This document shows, piece by piece, positions 11,590-21,940 of a stretch of 64,000 nt of DNA. The notes under the pieces were generated by a model that had not been told where the DNA came from, ran no database searches, and saw only the letters and a program-made list of their open reading frames with translations. Source of the DNA: Brachypodium distachyon (Eukaryota > Streptophyta > Magnoliopsida > Poales > Poaceae). Location: contig NC_016132.3 of assembly GCF_000005505.3 (NCBI RefSeq), positions 27,828,501 through 27,892,500 on the forward strand. Reading direction: 5' to 3'. The translations under genes and the position numbers were made by a program. Position 1 is the first letter of the stretch. Each line of letters starts with the position of its first letter.

Positions 11590-11602
11590 ATCAACCTAAA
11601 AT
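11590..11602. repeat. Right target-site duplication of the LINE
   Basis: ATCAACCTAAAAT, identical to 4225-4237, directly abutting the terminal A run of the LINE. Confidence 0.9.
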
Positions 11603-12098
11603 CTGGTCCGTACTTAAACGCTGTGTTTCGGATCATACGTGAATGCATCCATCGTATGTTGCAGACTTGTAGCGATCACAAATATTCCTGTTGCTTGAGG
11701 TATCTTGCTTGAACAATGCAAATCACGCAGAGCACGCAGATCAAACTTCTAGATCGGCACAACGTTACATTGGTGAACAACGAGCATCGAGGATACAAAC
11801 TAGAACGACGCTTTTGGACAAGGCCATATACATACGAGATACTCCGTACATACTAGCTACAGCTAGCTGATTTGACTCAGACGAGGCACACATCGACACT
11901 TGCACTAAGAAAGGACACCTCACACCTAAATCACGCAATGATCACACCGTACATATATATGATCGCCTACATGCGTTTGTGCTTGCATACGTCAAGCCAG
12001 ACCTGACCTACACTACATTATTCGTAACCTTGAAACTAAGGCAGGCAACCTACGTACACGGGCTGATCGACGGCCCTAACCGTAAGTAGCACTGGGAT
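11603..12098. other. Spacer and 3' flank of the second Em gene
   Basis: No gene seen. The right part contains blocks shared with the 3' flank of the first Em gene (GATCGCCTACATGCG and CTACATTATTC), supporting a segmental origin of the two loci. Confidence 0.5.
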
Positions 12099-12550
12099 TC
12101 AGGACTTGGTCCTGAACTTGGACTCGTCGATCTCGATACCCTCCCTAGCGACACGCTCGCCGCCGGATTCCTCCATGGTGCTCAGCCCGCCCTTGCGGCC
12201 CATCTCGCGATACCCCTCCGACCCCATCTGCTCCTTCCGGGTCTCCCCGCCCTTGTGCCCCATCTCGCTGTATCCTTCTTCCCCAATCTGCTCTTTCCTA
12301 GTCTGCCCACCGCGGCTGCGCCCTGTGTACACATCAGCAGCAGCAGCAGCAGAGAAGTTAATTAGTACGTACTCCTACAATATCTAGTTTAAGGAGATCA
12401 CGAAAGAAAGAAAGACAGAATGCATATGCTAGTACCTTGGGCGAGGTGCTCCTGCGCCTCGAGGGTCTTCCCGCCGGTGCCGCCGGGGACGACCGTCTCA
12501 CCCTCGCGAGCCTTGCGGTCCAGCTCCGACCTCTCCTGAGCGGACGCCAT
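12099..12550 (-). CDS. Em: Em/B19-type group 1 LEA protein with two 20-mer motifs, two exons
   Basis: Exon 1 is 12550-12436 (ATG at 12550) and exon 2 is 12322-12099. The 113-bp intron (12435-12323) starts GTACTAG, ends ACAG and is in phase 1 at the same codon as in the first Em gene. The product is 112 residues. Exon 1 again encodes [19 protein letters not shown]. Exon 2 holds two tandem group 1 motifs, [20 protein letters not shown] and [20 protein letters not shown], then the conserved [10 protein letters not shown] end. Barley B19.3/B19.4 show the same kind of motif amplification. The protein is a very hydrophilic, glycine-rich embryo desiccation protectant. No disabling change is seen. 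The minus orientation matches the first Em gene 10.6 kb away. Confidence 0.95.
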
Positions 12551-12675
12551 CACTTACCTGAAACGATTAAGCCGAAATGGACGTTGGTGCGTGCGTGTGA
12601 CTGCTCTTGTGTACCTACTCTACGCGGCTGCTAATTGGTGCTGATGATGGAGGAGCTAGCTTAGCCAGTGCTGCC

Positions 12676-12681
12676 TTTATA
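12676..12681 (-). promoter_or_regulatory. TATA box of the second Em gene
   Basis: TATAAA on the minus strand, 126 bp upstream of the ATG, within GCCTTTATAT-like sequence shared with the first Em promoter. Confidence 0.8.
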
Positions 12682-12810
12682 TTAACCGTCGAGGAGGTGC
12701 GTCGCCGGGCCGGCCAGGAGCTGGCGCGTGTGCCACGGCGCGGAAGCACGCCTCGCCGCTCGGTGTTCATTGTGTATCGACACGCGTCAGGCAAGGCACT
12801 GGAGAGACGA

Positions 12811-12891
12811 CACGTGCGGGCGTGCGTGGGCATGCGCCGGCATGCATGTGTGTGCGCCCACGGATGTACTACGGCGCTCGGCGCATGCATG
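12811..12891 (-). promoter_or_regulatory. G-box/ABRE and two full RY elements of the second Em promoter
   Basis: CACGTG lies at 12811-12816 and complete palindromic RY elements CATGCATG at 12841-12848 and 12884-12891. All are 130-210 bp upstream of the TATA box. The first Em gene has only a half RY site at the matching place. The layout fits ABI3/VP1 plus bZIP control in the embryo; that is inferred from motif identity. Confidence 0.75.
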
Positions 12892-12949
12892 GTTATCCGA
12901 CGAAGCTGCCGGGACCAGCCCACTCCACTGCGTACGTTCTCCTGCACTT

Positions 12950-13614
12950 TCGTTCAGGCCGTCTCCATCAATTTGAGGCCCCGGTGCAATTTTTAAAATG
13001 AGCTCTAAAATTTGAGAAATTTCACGTAACTAACTAATATAACTGCAAACTGATTTTATTTAGCTAAGTACTTCCCGCTTCCACAGTTTTGCACTAAAAC
13101 CACAAAAACTATTTAGAAACGGAGGGGTAGAATGTAGATGCAAAACCGATTAATCAGTCAGGCCTAGATTTAATTGTTTTGATGAAATTATGTCTAAGGA
13201 TTATAAGAGTATTGACCTGATCGGTGGTTTGGCACTTGATTTTTATCTGGTCTCAACAATATAAGAAAGATTAGATCGAAGTCCGAAGTTGCAGAATCAT
13301 GAGCAGGGTTTGTTGCTTGTCAAAATTCTCTTGCGGAATTCACATTCCGACCTCCACGAACTTATGGATGCTTCGGTCCTAGTCTTTGCCTGGCTATTGC
13401 TTTGAGCACTCGATGAGTATGGAGCATAGATAGCAGGCCTGATAAATGACGGAGCCGTGTCCTAGTGTCGTGGAGTCATGGAGCTGCCTGGGAACAGCAG
13501 GTGCAGACAGCCGATCTACAAGTTGCCTGTGCGGCATTGCAAGAGGCCAGACGAAGGCACGGACCAGAAGAACAGCAGGCAGCCGGCCCCGTTCCCCATC
13601 GCGGATGTGACTTC
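12950..13614. other. Intergenic spacer
   Basis: No coding sequence or transposon signature was recognised between the Em promoter and the copia LTR. Confidence 0.5.
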
Positions 13615-14276
13615 TGTTAGGAATCTAATAATCATTCTTTAGATTAAAAATCAATATACATACTGGTCAAACATTAAACATTAGACTACTATCAAAAGGA
13701 GATTAAAGAGATTTAACCGTACGTCCGGTGGACGAAGAAGCCATCGCCGTAGTTGCCGTAGGTCGGAGGTAGCGGTGTCCTTCTGGCCGGTACCGGCACT
13801 GGCCGAGTATCGGAGTTGTCGTCGTCGGTGGCGACCTTCCCGCACGCTTCAGCGCTCCCCTAAATCGGTTGGGTCGTTAGAGGTATGTCGGCGGTTGGCA
13901 AGTTCTCACGTGAACGTAGTCTCGTGAGACAGCCGGCCTCCCTATTTATATAGCGCTGCGCGACGAGGGGCCGAAACAATTAGTTGGTAAGTGCCCCCGA
14001 TCAGGGCGCGATTAGTGGAATTAACCATTAATGTTAGTTAATGGATTAATTCCTAAAACACAGTCCTTTGATTAAGGAGGTGGATTAGTTTCCCAAAACA
14101 CAACCCTTTAATTAAAGACGTGATTTCAGGCATTTGTTACCTTTTAAAACAGATCAACCAACACATCTGTCCTTTTCCGCAGAAATAATATACCAAACTA
14201 AGGTGTTACAGCGACGGATGAAATGTCTTTGAAACTCAATACCTATAGTGTATCAGCCTATTTCAAAAATATAACA
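13615..14276 (-). repeat. Copia 3' LTR, about 662 bp
   Basis: On the minus strand it runs from TGTTA (14276) to TAACA (13615), giving 5-bp terminal inverted repeats. A purine-rich tract (ATAAGAAAAA) lies directly before the start. The limits come from these termini only, because the second LTR is absent. Confidence 0.6.
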
Positions 14277-14328
14277 TTTTTCTTATATGGACTGGTTCCT
14301 TTTAGCGGTCCCCAAAATTCCAGGATCA

Positions 14329-15013
14329 CTAGGCCTCCAGTAGTCCCATGCCGGCAACATGCTCATGAAAAATACTGGGTGGTAAGCCTTTAGTTAGCGG
14401 ATCTGCAAGCATATGCGTCGTACTTATATGCTTGACGTTAATAGTTTGATCCTGAATTCTATCTTTCACAACATGATACTTGATGTCAATGTGCTTGGCA
14501 GCAACACTTGACTTGTTGTTACTTGTATAGAAAACTACTGGTTCATTATCGCAGTATAATACTAGTGGTTTCGAAATGCCGTCAACCATTTTAAGTCCGG
14601 GAATAAAATTCTTTAGCCATACAGCCTGCCTAGTGGCCTCATAACATGCCACAAATTTTGCTTGCATCGTAGTTGAAGCAGTCAACGTTTATTTGTAGCT
14701 TTTCCACGATATGGCTCCCCCGGCGAGTGTGAATATATAACCTGACGTGGATTTCTTACTATCCACACACCCGGCAAAATCGGCGTCTGAATAACCAATA
14801 ACTTCCAGGTTATCAGACTTCTGATATGTTCGCATGTAATCTTTAGTACCTTACATATAACGCAAGACTTTCTTTGCGGCCTTCCAGTGTTCTGGTCCTT
14901 GATTTGATTGGTATCTGCCAAGCATCCCGGTTACAAATGATAAGTCAGGGCGTGTACATACCTGTGCATACATGATGCTTCCGACAACTGAAGCATAAGG
15001 AACCGACTTCATC
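14329..15013 (-). pseudogene. Ty1/copia pol C-terminus: RT end and RNase H
   Basis: From 15013 downwards the translation shows KSVPYASVVGSIMYAQ, TRPDLSFVTGMLGRYQSN and YSDADFAGCVDSKKSTSGY, the region joining RT and RNase H in copia. After a frameshift near 14690 comes the RNase H part with MQAKFVACYEATRQAVWLK, CDNEPVVFYTSNNK and the ADPLTKGLPP end. RNase H would remove the RNA strand during reverse transcription. A stop after LRYM (about 14851) and the frameshift make it non-functional, and the N-terminal part is missing. Confidence 0.9.
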
Positions 15014-15016
15014 TGA

Positions 15017-15905
15017 TGTCGTTGCACGGGGTTCCGATACCGGGGGCGTGCTGGCACACCCCCTTTTAGGTTCGGCAGGGGCGTCGGGGATCGCTCCGGC
15101 GATCTCCGGTGTGGCCGATGGCATACGTGACCTGCAAAGAGGTGCACCCAGAGTGCATGCAAGCTAGGAACACATGCACGCACATTTTTACCCAGGTTCG
15201 GGCCACCCGGAGGTGTAAAACCCTACGTCCTGCTTGTCTGAGCTTGTATTATCGCAAAACCAAGTGTTTACAGGTTGCCGGGTGGGTTTCCGGGTACTCT
15301 CTCCCTTTGGTAAGTACTCCTTAATATTCTCGGCTAATGCTAGAGGCTAACTGCGGGCTGATCCAACCTTTTGACCGTTGGCGGGGGTCCTCCTTTTATA
15401 GCCAAGGGGATACCACAGGTGCCACAATGCATGCATATCAAGTGGCGAGCAGGGAGATATGACAACTCCCCTTCGGTGCGCTGGAGGGCGTGCATGAACG
15501 CCAACTCCGCTGATACGGGTCTAGAGCCCTACAAGTAGGATTGGACAGCCACTGTTTACCTGACTAGACCGGTAACTCTCATTTAATGCGCCGTGCGCCT
15601 CACTCCTCGCCCTGGTGAGACTGCGCACTGGGCGCCTGGCACGCGCCCCATGTGGCGCTGTTGCTCTGCTTGCTTGGCCCCGTCCTTATGGCAGGAACCG
15701 ACGCCCGGGGACCCCCCTTCCCGGCAAGTGGCTTCCCGGGAGGTGCCCAAGCGGGAACATTTCCTGAAGGCCCCCTAGCCCTTCCGGGCTGGTAGCTTGC
15801 CGGGCAGCCTGTTAGCTGCCGCCCGGGATGAGGTCCTCTCGGGAACTCAGTGGTGTGATCCACGCGTCACGCAGCGGTGGTACCTCGGGTGCCACTGGTG
15901 CGACA
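15017..15905 (-). repeat. 3' LTR of Tat-like copy I
   Basis: Runs on the minus strand from TGTCGCACCAGTGGCAC (15905) to CGACA (15017), so the ends are a 5-bp inverted repeat TGTCG/CGACA. It is related throughout to 33125-34112, 46311-47208 and 60477-61508. A minus-strand TATAAAAGGAGG lies near 15390-15402. The segment inserted into the copia RT. Confidence 0.88.
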
Positions 15906-15920
15906 GTAGCCCCCAGGCGT
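15906..15920 (-). other. Polypurine tract of copy I
   Basis: Minus-strand CGCCTGGGGGCTAC directly before the LTR. The same CGGGGGCTAC-type string precedes the 3' LTR of copy II (46301-46310). It would prime plus-strand DNA synthesis. Confidence 0.65.
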
Positions 15921-16197
15921 GGGCCGGCAACACCTGTTCCCGGACGAGTTATTCCCCTGGCCGGTTGCCGGGCTACGCCCCTACCGACACGTGGGTCCCG
16001 ACCCGTCTCGGGCCCGCGTCTCTTCGCTGCCCCACGTATCATGCCGTTACGGACGGAGCAGTGGGTGCGTGATTTCCGCCGTAATCTCCCCCCTTAAACA
16101 AGAAGTTAAGGCTGCTCTCTACATTATTTCCTTGATTGGTAATTATCCCGGCGCGCCCGTAGGGTGCGGAGCCGGCCGTTACCAAACGGCCGGGTGC

Positions 16198-16204
16198 TAT
16201 AAAG
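16198..16204 (+). promoter_or_regulatory. TATA box of the antisense gene, copy I
   Basis: TATAAAG 117 bp before the start codon position, on the strand opposite pol. Copy II has TTATAAGG at the equivalent place (46012-46020), so the promoter position is conserved. Confidence 0.6.
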
Positions 16205-16314
16205 TTTTTACTGCCGTTGCAAGGGGAAAACACTTTGCTCCCCACAGCCTTCGTCTTCAACCTCCTTCGCAGCTTGCGCCCAAGAGTTCCTGCTAGCTTC
16301 CGCCCCCATTCCCC

Positions 16315-19300
16315 GTGGCGCCCCCCACCACCAGGAAGGGAAAAGAGGTGCAGGTCCCGAAGAAAGCGGCTACCAGCAAGAGCGAGGGGGCCGCCAAGGC
16401 TGCCGCCGACAAGGATCAGAAGAAGCTGGCGATGAGGGCCATGCTCGCCTTCTACCGGCCCGGCTACAACGGCGAGGCGCTGGACAAGATCCGGCACGCC
16501 GTCGCCTCCCGGTTCAACGAACACGGGGAGACCCTGATCTTCCTCGTGGGCGCCGACCACCAGGAAAACGACTTATGGGTGTTCGGGCGCTTCCTCCTCA
16601 CCGGGCTGGTGCTGCCGTTCTCGCTATTTCTCCACGCGCTGATGGAGTCGTACAAGCTGCGGGTGGCGCAGCTTCACCCCATGTCGCTCTTCCTCCTCGC
16701 CACCTTCCAATTCCTCTGCGAAGCGTTCGTATGGGTGATGCCGTCGGTAGCGCTCTTCCGCCATTACTTCTACCCCCGGATCGACAACGCAAAAGCGATG
16801 TCGTCGGGGGTGGTGTTCTGCATCCGCGACCAGATGAAGTCCGAGTTCATCGTTTGGTCGGGGAAGAAGATCGAGAAGGAGTGGCGGGGAGACTGGTGCT
16901 GGGTTTGAGTAGAAGACCCCCAAGAGTTCATCCTCTCACCCACAGAGCTGCCGCAACCCCACAGCAGCTGGCAGGACAGGTACCACCGCGATGCCGATCT
17001 CCTCCCCATCATGGAGAAGATCAAGGCACTGCGGCTGGCGGGGCTCTCCGATGTGGACGTGGCGCGTACCTTCATCACCCGGTGCATCGCGCCGCTCCAA
17101 CTGCGCTCCCGGCCCGCGTGGATGTACACGGGTGCCGAGGACAAGACACGCCTCCACCGTGAAGGCGTGGACTTGGAATCCCTCCAAGTGTGGGTGAGGG
17201 GGATCTTCGGCGAAAAACTCCCCGCAACGGGGTTCCTGCCGGGGGTCATCTCCCTCCACGCCGGCGTTGCGGGACTCAACGACATCGTCGCCGCCTTCCC
17301 GCCTTGCAACGAGTGTGGATTGATGGACGATACCCCCACTCGGACGCCGCGCGCTCCCCTGCCGGCACCTCGCGGGAAGCAGGTGCTTGAGGAGCGCGGG
17401 GGGGAATCAGAGATCAGCTGGCCCTCCCTCCAGTCCCTGGACGACGAGGCGGGCCAGCCTGCGGCGTCCCAGGAAGTCGTCCCTTGGACGACGACGATGA
17501 GGACAGTGATGACGCGCCCCTGATCGTGCGGAGATCACGGGCGTACGCAGCGGCCGCGGCTACCTCCACAGCAGCGGCATCTCCACCGGCGGCGGTTCCC
17601 AGCTTGGCGGCAGCAGCCGCCTTAAGGGCCTCCGCAGGTACCTTGGCGGCGACTACATCCGTGGGGGTTGCCGGAGCCACTACGGCGACCCCCCCCGGCG
17701 GCGATCGCCGGCAAACCAGCGGCGGCTCCCTCAACAGCAGCTGCCGGGGCCGCGGCGGCATTCACACCGGGGGCGGCACATGATGCCACGGCAGCCTCGT
17801 TGTCGGTTCCCGCGGCGCCCCGGGCAGCGGCAGCCCCACGGGCGCCCACGGCGCCGCCCGCTCAGGGGTTCTTCGGGGGCTTCGCGCTCCGGCCCAACCC
17901 CCCGGGGACCAATTCGCCGGCGAGCGCTAGCAAGAGGGGGAGGGGCGACTCCCCCTCCGCCACGCCGAGCAAGAGGGCGCGCTCGGACGTCGACAGTGCC
18001 GCTGACCCGGCCGGCACAGGGGGCGTTGGCGCCGTCATCGCACCTGCCGACGACCCGGCCCCAACAGAGGCGGTACCGGTGGCAGGTACGGCTTCTGTCT
18101 TGCTACCTTGCTGCATTTCAAATTGCTAGTTAGTCACACTACCGAACCTTCGCTTTCAGCCGGCGGCACTTCGCCCGCTGCAAGCCTCTCGGAAGCTTCC
18201 GTCGGGACGGATGAGGTAGGGGAAACTCCCCCCGCAAGTCCAACGGCCTCCCAAGGTAACCACCCTGATCCCCTTCCTCTCGCTTTTGGCTACTCTTTCG
18301 CTCGTCGATTCTCACACTTCTAGTTGCTGCAGGCCCAAGCGCACCCGCACCGGGAGCGGGTGCTACCGTGGTTGATCTCGACTCTGATGTCGAGATCACG
18401 GGGGCGGCGGAGGAGCCGGCATCGACTCCCGCACCAAGCCCTACCGCACCGGCCCCGGCGGCAACGGTGACCACCACCACCGCCAGGATGGCGCCTGGCG
18501 ACGCGCTCGCAGCCGCGAACACGGCTTTCGTGGATCCGCCTGCCGCTTAGCAGGGGACGGCTCCTGTCGGGGGCACAGTAGCTTCTCTAGCCCCGGAGAC
18601 CCCTGGCGCGGGTGAAGGGGAGGTTGCCGGGGAAGGGCGACGGGACGCCCCGGAACAAGCAGACGACCCCCCGCACAGCTCTGGGATGACGGCGGGGGCT
18701 TCGTCGTCATTGGCCGCCTCCCCCAACACCGACCTCGGCACCCTTGCCGGGGTGGCTTGGAATCCCATCACCTGGGATCCGAGCGTCTTCGAGCGAGGAC
18801 ACTGGTTCCTGGACGCCGTCAAGGACCAGCAACTGGCCTTCGTCACCTCTTTCAATGAGGTGAGGGAGCACCACGCCATCGCCAAGAGCCAACTTGGCGA
18901 GGTGCGGGAAGTCGTGGAGAAGGAGCGGCAAGAGCTCTCCCGGCTGCGCGAGGAGACGCCTTGCCAGAGAGGAGGCGCGCCTTGCCCGGGAAGACCTGGA
19001 GGACGCCGAGGAACCGGTCGTCTCGGAGGCTGAGCTCTACCGGTGACTGGAGGGTCAGCGCGCCGAGCTTCAGGGGGCGCTGGACTCGCTGGCGGCGACC
19101 CTCGAGGAAACCAAGAAGGAGCACGCCGGGGTGCTCGCGGCAGCCCAGGCTCGGCTTGACGAGAAGAGCGACCTGATCACCAACTACCGCGGCAAGGTCC
19201 AAGGCTTGCGGGTCAAGCTGGAGGTGCAGGTCAAGGCCACCGAGAGCGCGGTGGAAGCAGCGACCCGGCATGAGATCCAGCTCGGCACTGCCAAGGACAG

Positions 19301-19883
19301 AGCGGCCAGGCTTGAGACCGAGCTGGCCACCGCCCGGGGGGAGCTTGCCAAGGCCGGCAACGACATCGCGGTCAAGACCGCGGAGCTTGCGTTGTTGGAG
19401 AGGAACCTCTGCGAGGCCAAGAAGGCCGCGCATGACGGTCGGCTCCATCATGGCACGCTGATCGGGCAGCGGTAGCTGGAGACCGAGAAGCTGCTCAAGA
19501 TCGCCGAGGCGTTGCGCGACTTGCTGCCCCGGTTCGAGTTGCAGGCCGCGGCGGTGGACGGCACGGACGTCTCAACGCTGATCCCCTTCTTCTCCGACCT
19601 GGTGGGGAAGCTTGGGGCGCTCGACGTGTGGATCGCCCAGTATGGCGCCAACGAGGTTGCCAACTGCGCCCGGGAGGTTGCTGGGACGATCCTCCCTAGG
19701 ATACACCTCCGGGACCCGGAGTTCCCCTTCGAGTCCCTGCTGGACGCCTGGTCGGACAGCGAGGACGAGCCCACCCACACCCAAGCAGTGCGTAGATTCA
19801 TCGATAAGGTGGTCAAGCGGATGCAACGGAAGCTGGACCCCGAGCCGTCCCCGGAGCCCCCGGAGGAAGATGCCGGCAACTAG
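16315..19883 (+). pseudogene. Antisense gene of Tat-like copy I: PF04195-like domain and coiled coil, three exons
   Basis: Lies between integrase and the 3' LTR on the strand opposite pol. Exons are 16315-18085, 18160-18255 and 18333-19883. The introns (74 and 77 bp) have GT/AG ends and both are phase 1, so the exons join in frame. Exon 1 starts APPTTRKGKEVQV and includes FLLTGLVLPFSLFLHALMES, LCEAFVWVMPSVALFRHYF (resembling PF04195, putative gypsy-type transposon domain), then an Ala/Pro-rich low-complexity part. Exon 3 has WDPSVFERGHWFLDAV and a long Glu/Arg/Lys coiled coil, ending EEDAGN. Breaks are ATG changed to GTG, stops near 16906, 18548 and 19473, and frameshifts near 17484, 17660 and 18960-19130. 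Its function is unknown; antisense ORFs are reported in the Tat lineage. Confidence 0.8.
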
Positions 19884-20738
19884 TTGCCGCAGCCCCGACT
19901 CGTCCTTGTTGCTTTCCTGTTTATCTTCTTTTGTTCTTGTCCTGCAAGTGTAGTGCATTGCGCTGTTTGAACAATTACATTTTGATTAGTCCACGTAATC
20001 ATTCAGCACTTAGTTAATCAAGCTCTTTAGTTCTGCTTAATGCTTGCTCTTTGTTCCTGGGGCTGCCTCGCGGGGTGGATCCCTTAGCCATTGCGTGCTG
20101 TGCTTTGTGTTGCCGGGGACTCACGTGCCTCACTCTTGACCAGACCAGGGACCCGGGACGGACCCGCAGTGCCGACCTGGGGTCAAGCAGTAGCGGCGAG
20201 CCACTCCACTTGCGGGGTAACTACTCCAAGCCTTGCCCTTCCGGGACGGACCCGGAAGCTGCACGGGGAGCGCACTCCCCCCGCAAGCGTTCTTCTAACA
20301 CCCCGGCCACGCGTAGGTTCCGGGGGCACCCTTGGCGAGGCAGCGTTCAGTTACGTTCGGTTCTTCAAGAGTTTACCGTCTAGATTCAAGCACTTAGCTT
20401 TTTGTTCGGTCTTGTGCTCGGCATGCTTGCCGGTGATGTGCGCCTGATATACTGTCCTTGAGAGAGCCTGTTTGAGGGATGCGGTGGGAACGCCGCGGCA
20501 GGATTGCTGCCGGCGGCAAGCGCCGACATCGATGCTACCGCCGCGTCTCCGCAGCAACCCTCGCCTTTGGAAGAGCCCTTGCTTTCGGAAGAACCTGTTC
20601 CGAGAGGTATCGTAGGGACGTCGTGGCTTCCTCGCCCTGGCGAGGACACCACGATGTCCCCGCAGCAGCCCTCGCTGCTGAGAGAAAATATACCTGAGGG
20701 GCGTAGCAGGGACGCGGTGGTGGGCCGGAGCGAACGGC
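19884..20738. other. 3' flank of the antisense gene and start of spacer, copy I
   Basis: Non-coding. The part at 20100-20390 (GACCAGACCAGGGACCCGGG and following) is matched in inverted position in copy II at 42000-42250. It is therefore a conserved downstream region of the antisense gene. 20479-20738 holds weaker relatives of the palindromic repeats. Confidence 0.55.
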
Positions 20739-20739
20739 G

Positions 20740-21110
20740 AACGCCGGCACCGGCGCCATCGCAGTGCCCTCGCGACGACCCTCGCCTCTGGAGGGGCGCG
20801 GCAGGAGCACTGTGGCGGTGCACCCGCCAGCGCCAAGCACTGATGGAATGCATCACCACAGTGCTTCCACGGCAACCCTCGCCCCGGAGCCGCTCACTAG
20901 AGGAGGCGTGGCAAGGACATGGCAGCAGTGCACCCGCCGGCGCCAAGCACGGGGGGGATGCACCACCACCGTGTCTCTGCAACACCCCTCGGAGTGGGCT
21001 CGGTGGGGGATGCGGCAAGGGCGCGACGGCACTGCACCCGTCGGCGCTTGCCACGGATGGCATGCACTGCCATCGCACCTCCGCGGCACCACCCGCCTTC
21101 ACAACCTTCT
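20740..21110 (-). repeat. Array of roughly 105-110-bp imperfect palindromes, copy I
   Basis: Three clear units, each with GCACTGTGGCGGTGCACCCG-like sequence and then an inverted counterpart such as TGCATCACCACAGTGC. Each unit can fold into a hairpin. Equivalent arrays occur in copy II (41030-41470) and copy III (47225-47690). ORFs crossing the array (up to 238 codons on the minus strand) only translate the repeats. Confidence 0.75.
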
Positions 21111-21151
21111 CTTTGGCTTCGCTCTAAGCCGTCACATGGCCGTGGCGCCCC

Positions 21152-21159
21152 CTTTTATA
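21152..21159 (-). promoter_or_regulatory. Conserved internal TATA box, sense strand of copy I
   Basis: TATAAAAG on the element's sense strand, about 50 bp before the palindrome array. The same TATAAAAGG, followed by a shared AGAGCGAAGCC block, is at 40967 in copy II and 47732 in copy III. Confidence 0.6.
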
Positions 21160-21596
21160 GGCGCGGGGGGGGGGGGGCTGCCACCACACATGCCGGGTCA
21201 ACACAACATACAGGGCGCCCCACCCCTGGGAGTGCGGTACGGCCTTCGCCACTCCGCATGCCAAGCTGTTGCGGCACACGTGGCGGCTTCCTCCTGAACC
21301 ATGGGCCTCGAAGTGCGGCAAGTCCCTCGTGGTGCGGTCGCCCCGCACCACCCGGCATCGCTACACGTCACGACCCGTGGGCAGTCCACGGGCATTACAG
21401 TGCGCAAGATTCCGCCTTTACCCTGCACATTAGATTCTTCCCAAACCCGAGGTGCTGCAAATTTTTTCGAAATTCACGAAAAGACAGAGCAGTACGGATA
21501 ATGTCTAATCTCCCGCCTCCCAGCCCCCGGCACAGAAGGGTCGATGCCAAACTTGGATGTGAGCACTTCATTTCCCAGAGACGCAGTGATTGCGTG

Positions 21597-21674
21597 GCGC
21601 ACGTTGCGGGAAGCCCGGCAACTGCATGTCCCGTGATGCACGTTACGGGAAGCCCGGCAACTGCATGCCCCGTG
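21597..21674 (-). repeat. Two 39-bp GC-rich hairpin repeats, copy I
   Basis: Units built around GCGGGAAGCCCGGCAACTGC. The GTTGC/GCAAC arms allow a small stem. Copies II and III carry three related units at the corresponding place. Confidence 0.75.
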
Positions 21675-21940
21675 TCGGAGCGATTCGGCAACGGGTTTAT
21701 GTTTTCGAGGCTCCAGCAGCCCCCTGCTGACAACCAAGTATGGGAAGACACTTCTGTGCACCTAGAGCAGGAGACAGAAGAAGGGGGAACACGCAAATAA
21801 ATGAGGCAATCTGAAAACTTCAGGAAAAGGTACTTATCTTTATTCACAATAACTAGTGGTTTACACATGGGGGCTGCCCGGCTACACTAATTCGAGAGGT
21901 ATGTATCGGCGGCATCACCTGAGGGTCGGGCTCCGCCACT

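Larger units (their letters stand above)
13615..15016 (-). mobile_element. Ty1/copia element, 3' part, cut by the Tat-like copy I
   Basis: Contains one LTR and the last third of pol in minus orientation. The rest of the element would lie beyond 15016, where a Tat-like LTR abruptly starts inside the reverse transcriptase sequence. The continuation was not found elsewhere in the window. Confidence 0.85.

Noticed and set aside
12106..12387. Plus-strand ORF opposite the second Em gene
   Set aside because: Shadow of the Em exon 2 on the other strand; Ser/Pro-rich reading with no family features.
20504..21800. Long plus-strand ORFs (207 and 293 codons) across the spacer of copy I
   Set aside because: They translate the palindromic repeat array and flanking GC-rich DNA in the direction opposite the conserved TATA box; no homologous frame is kept in copies II and III.
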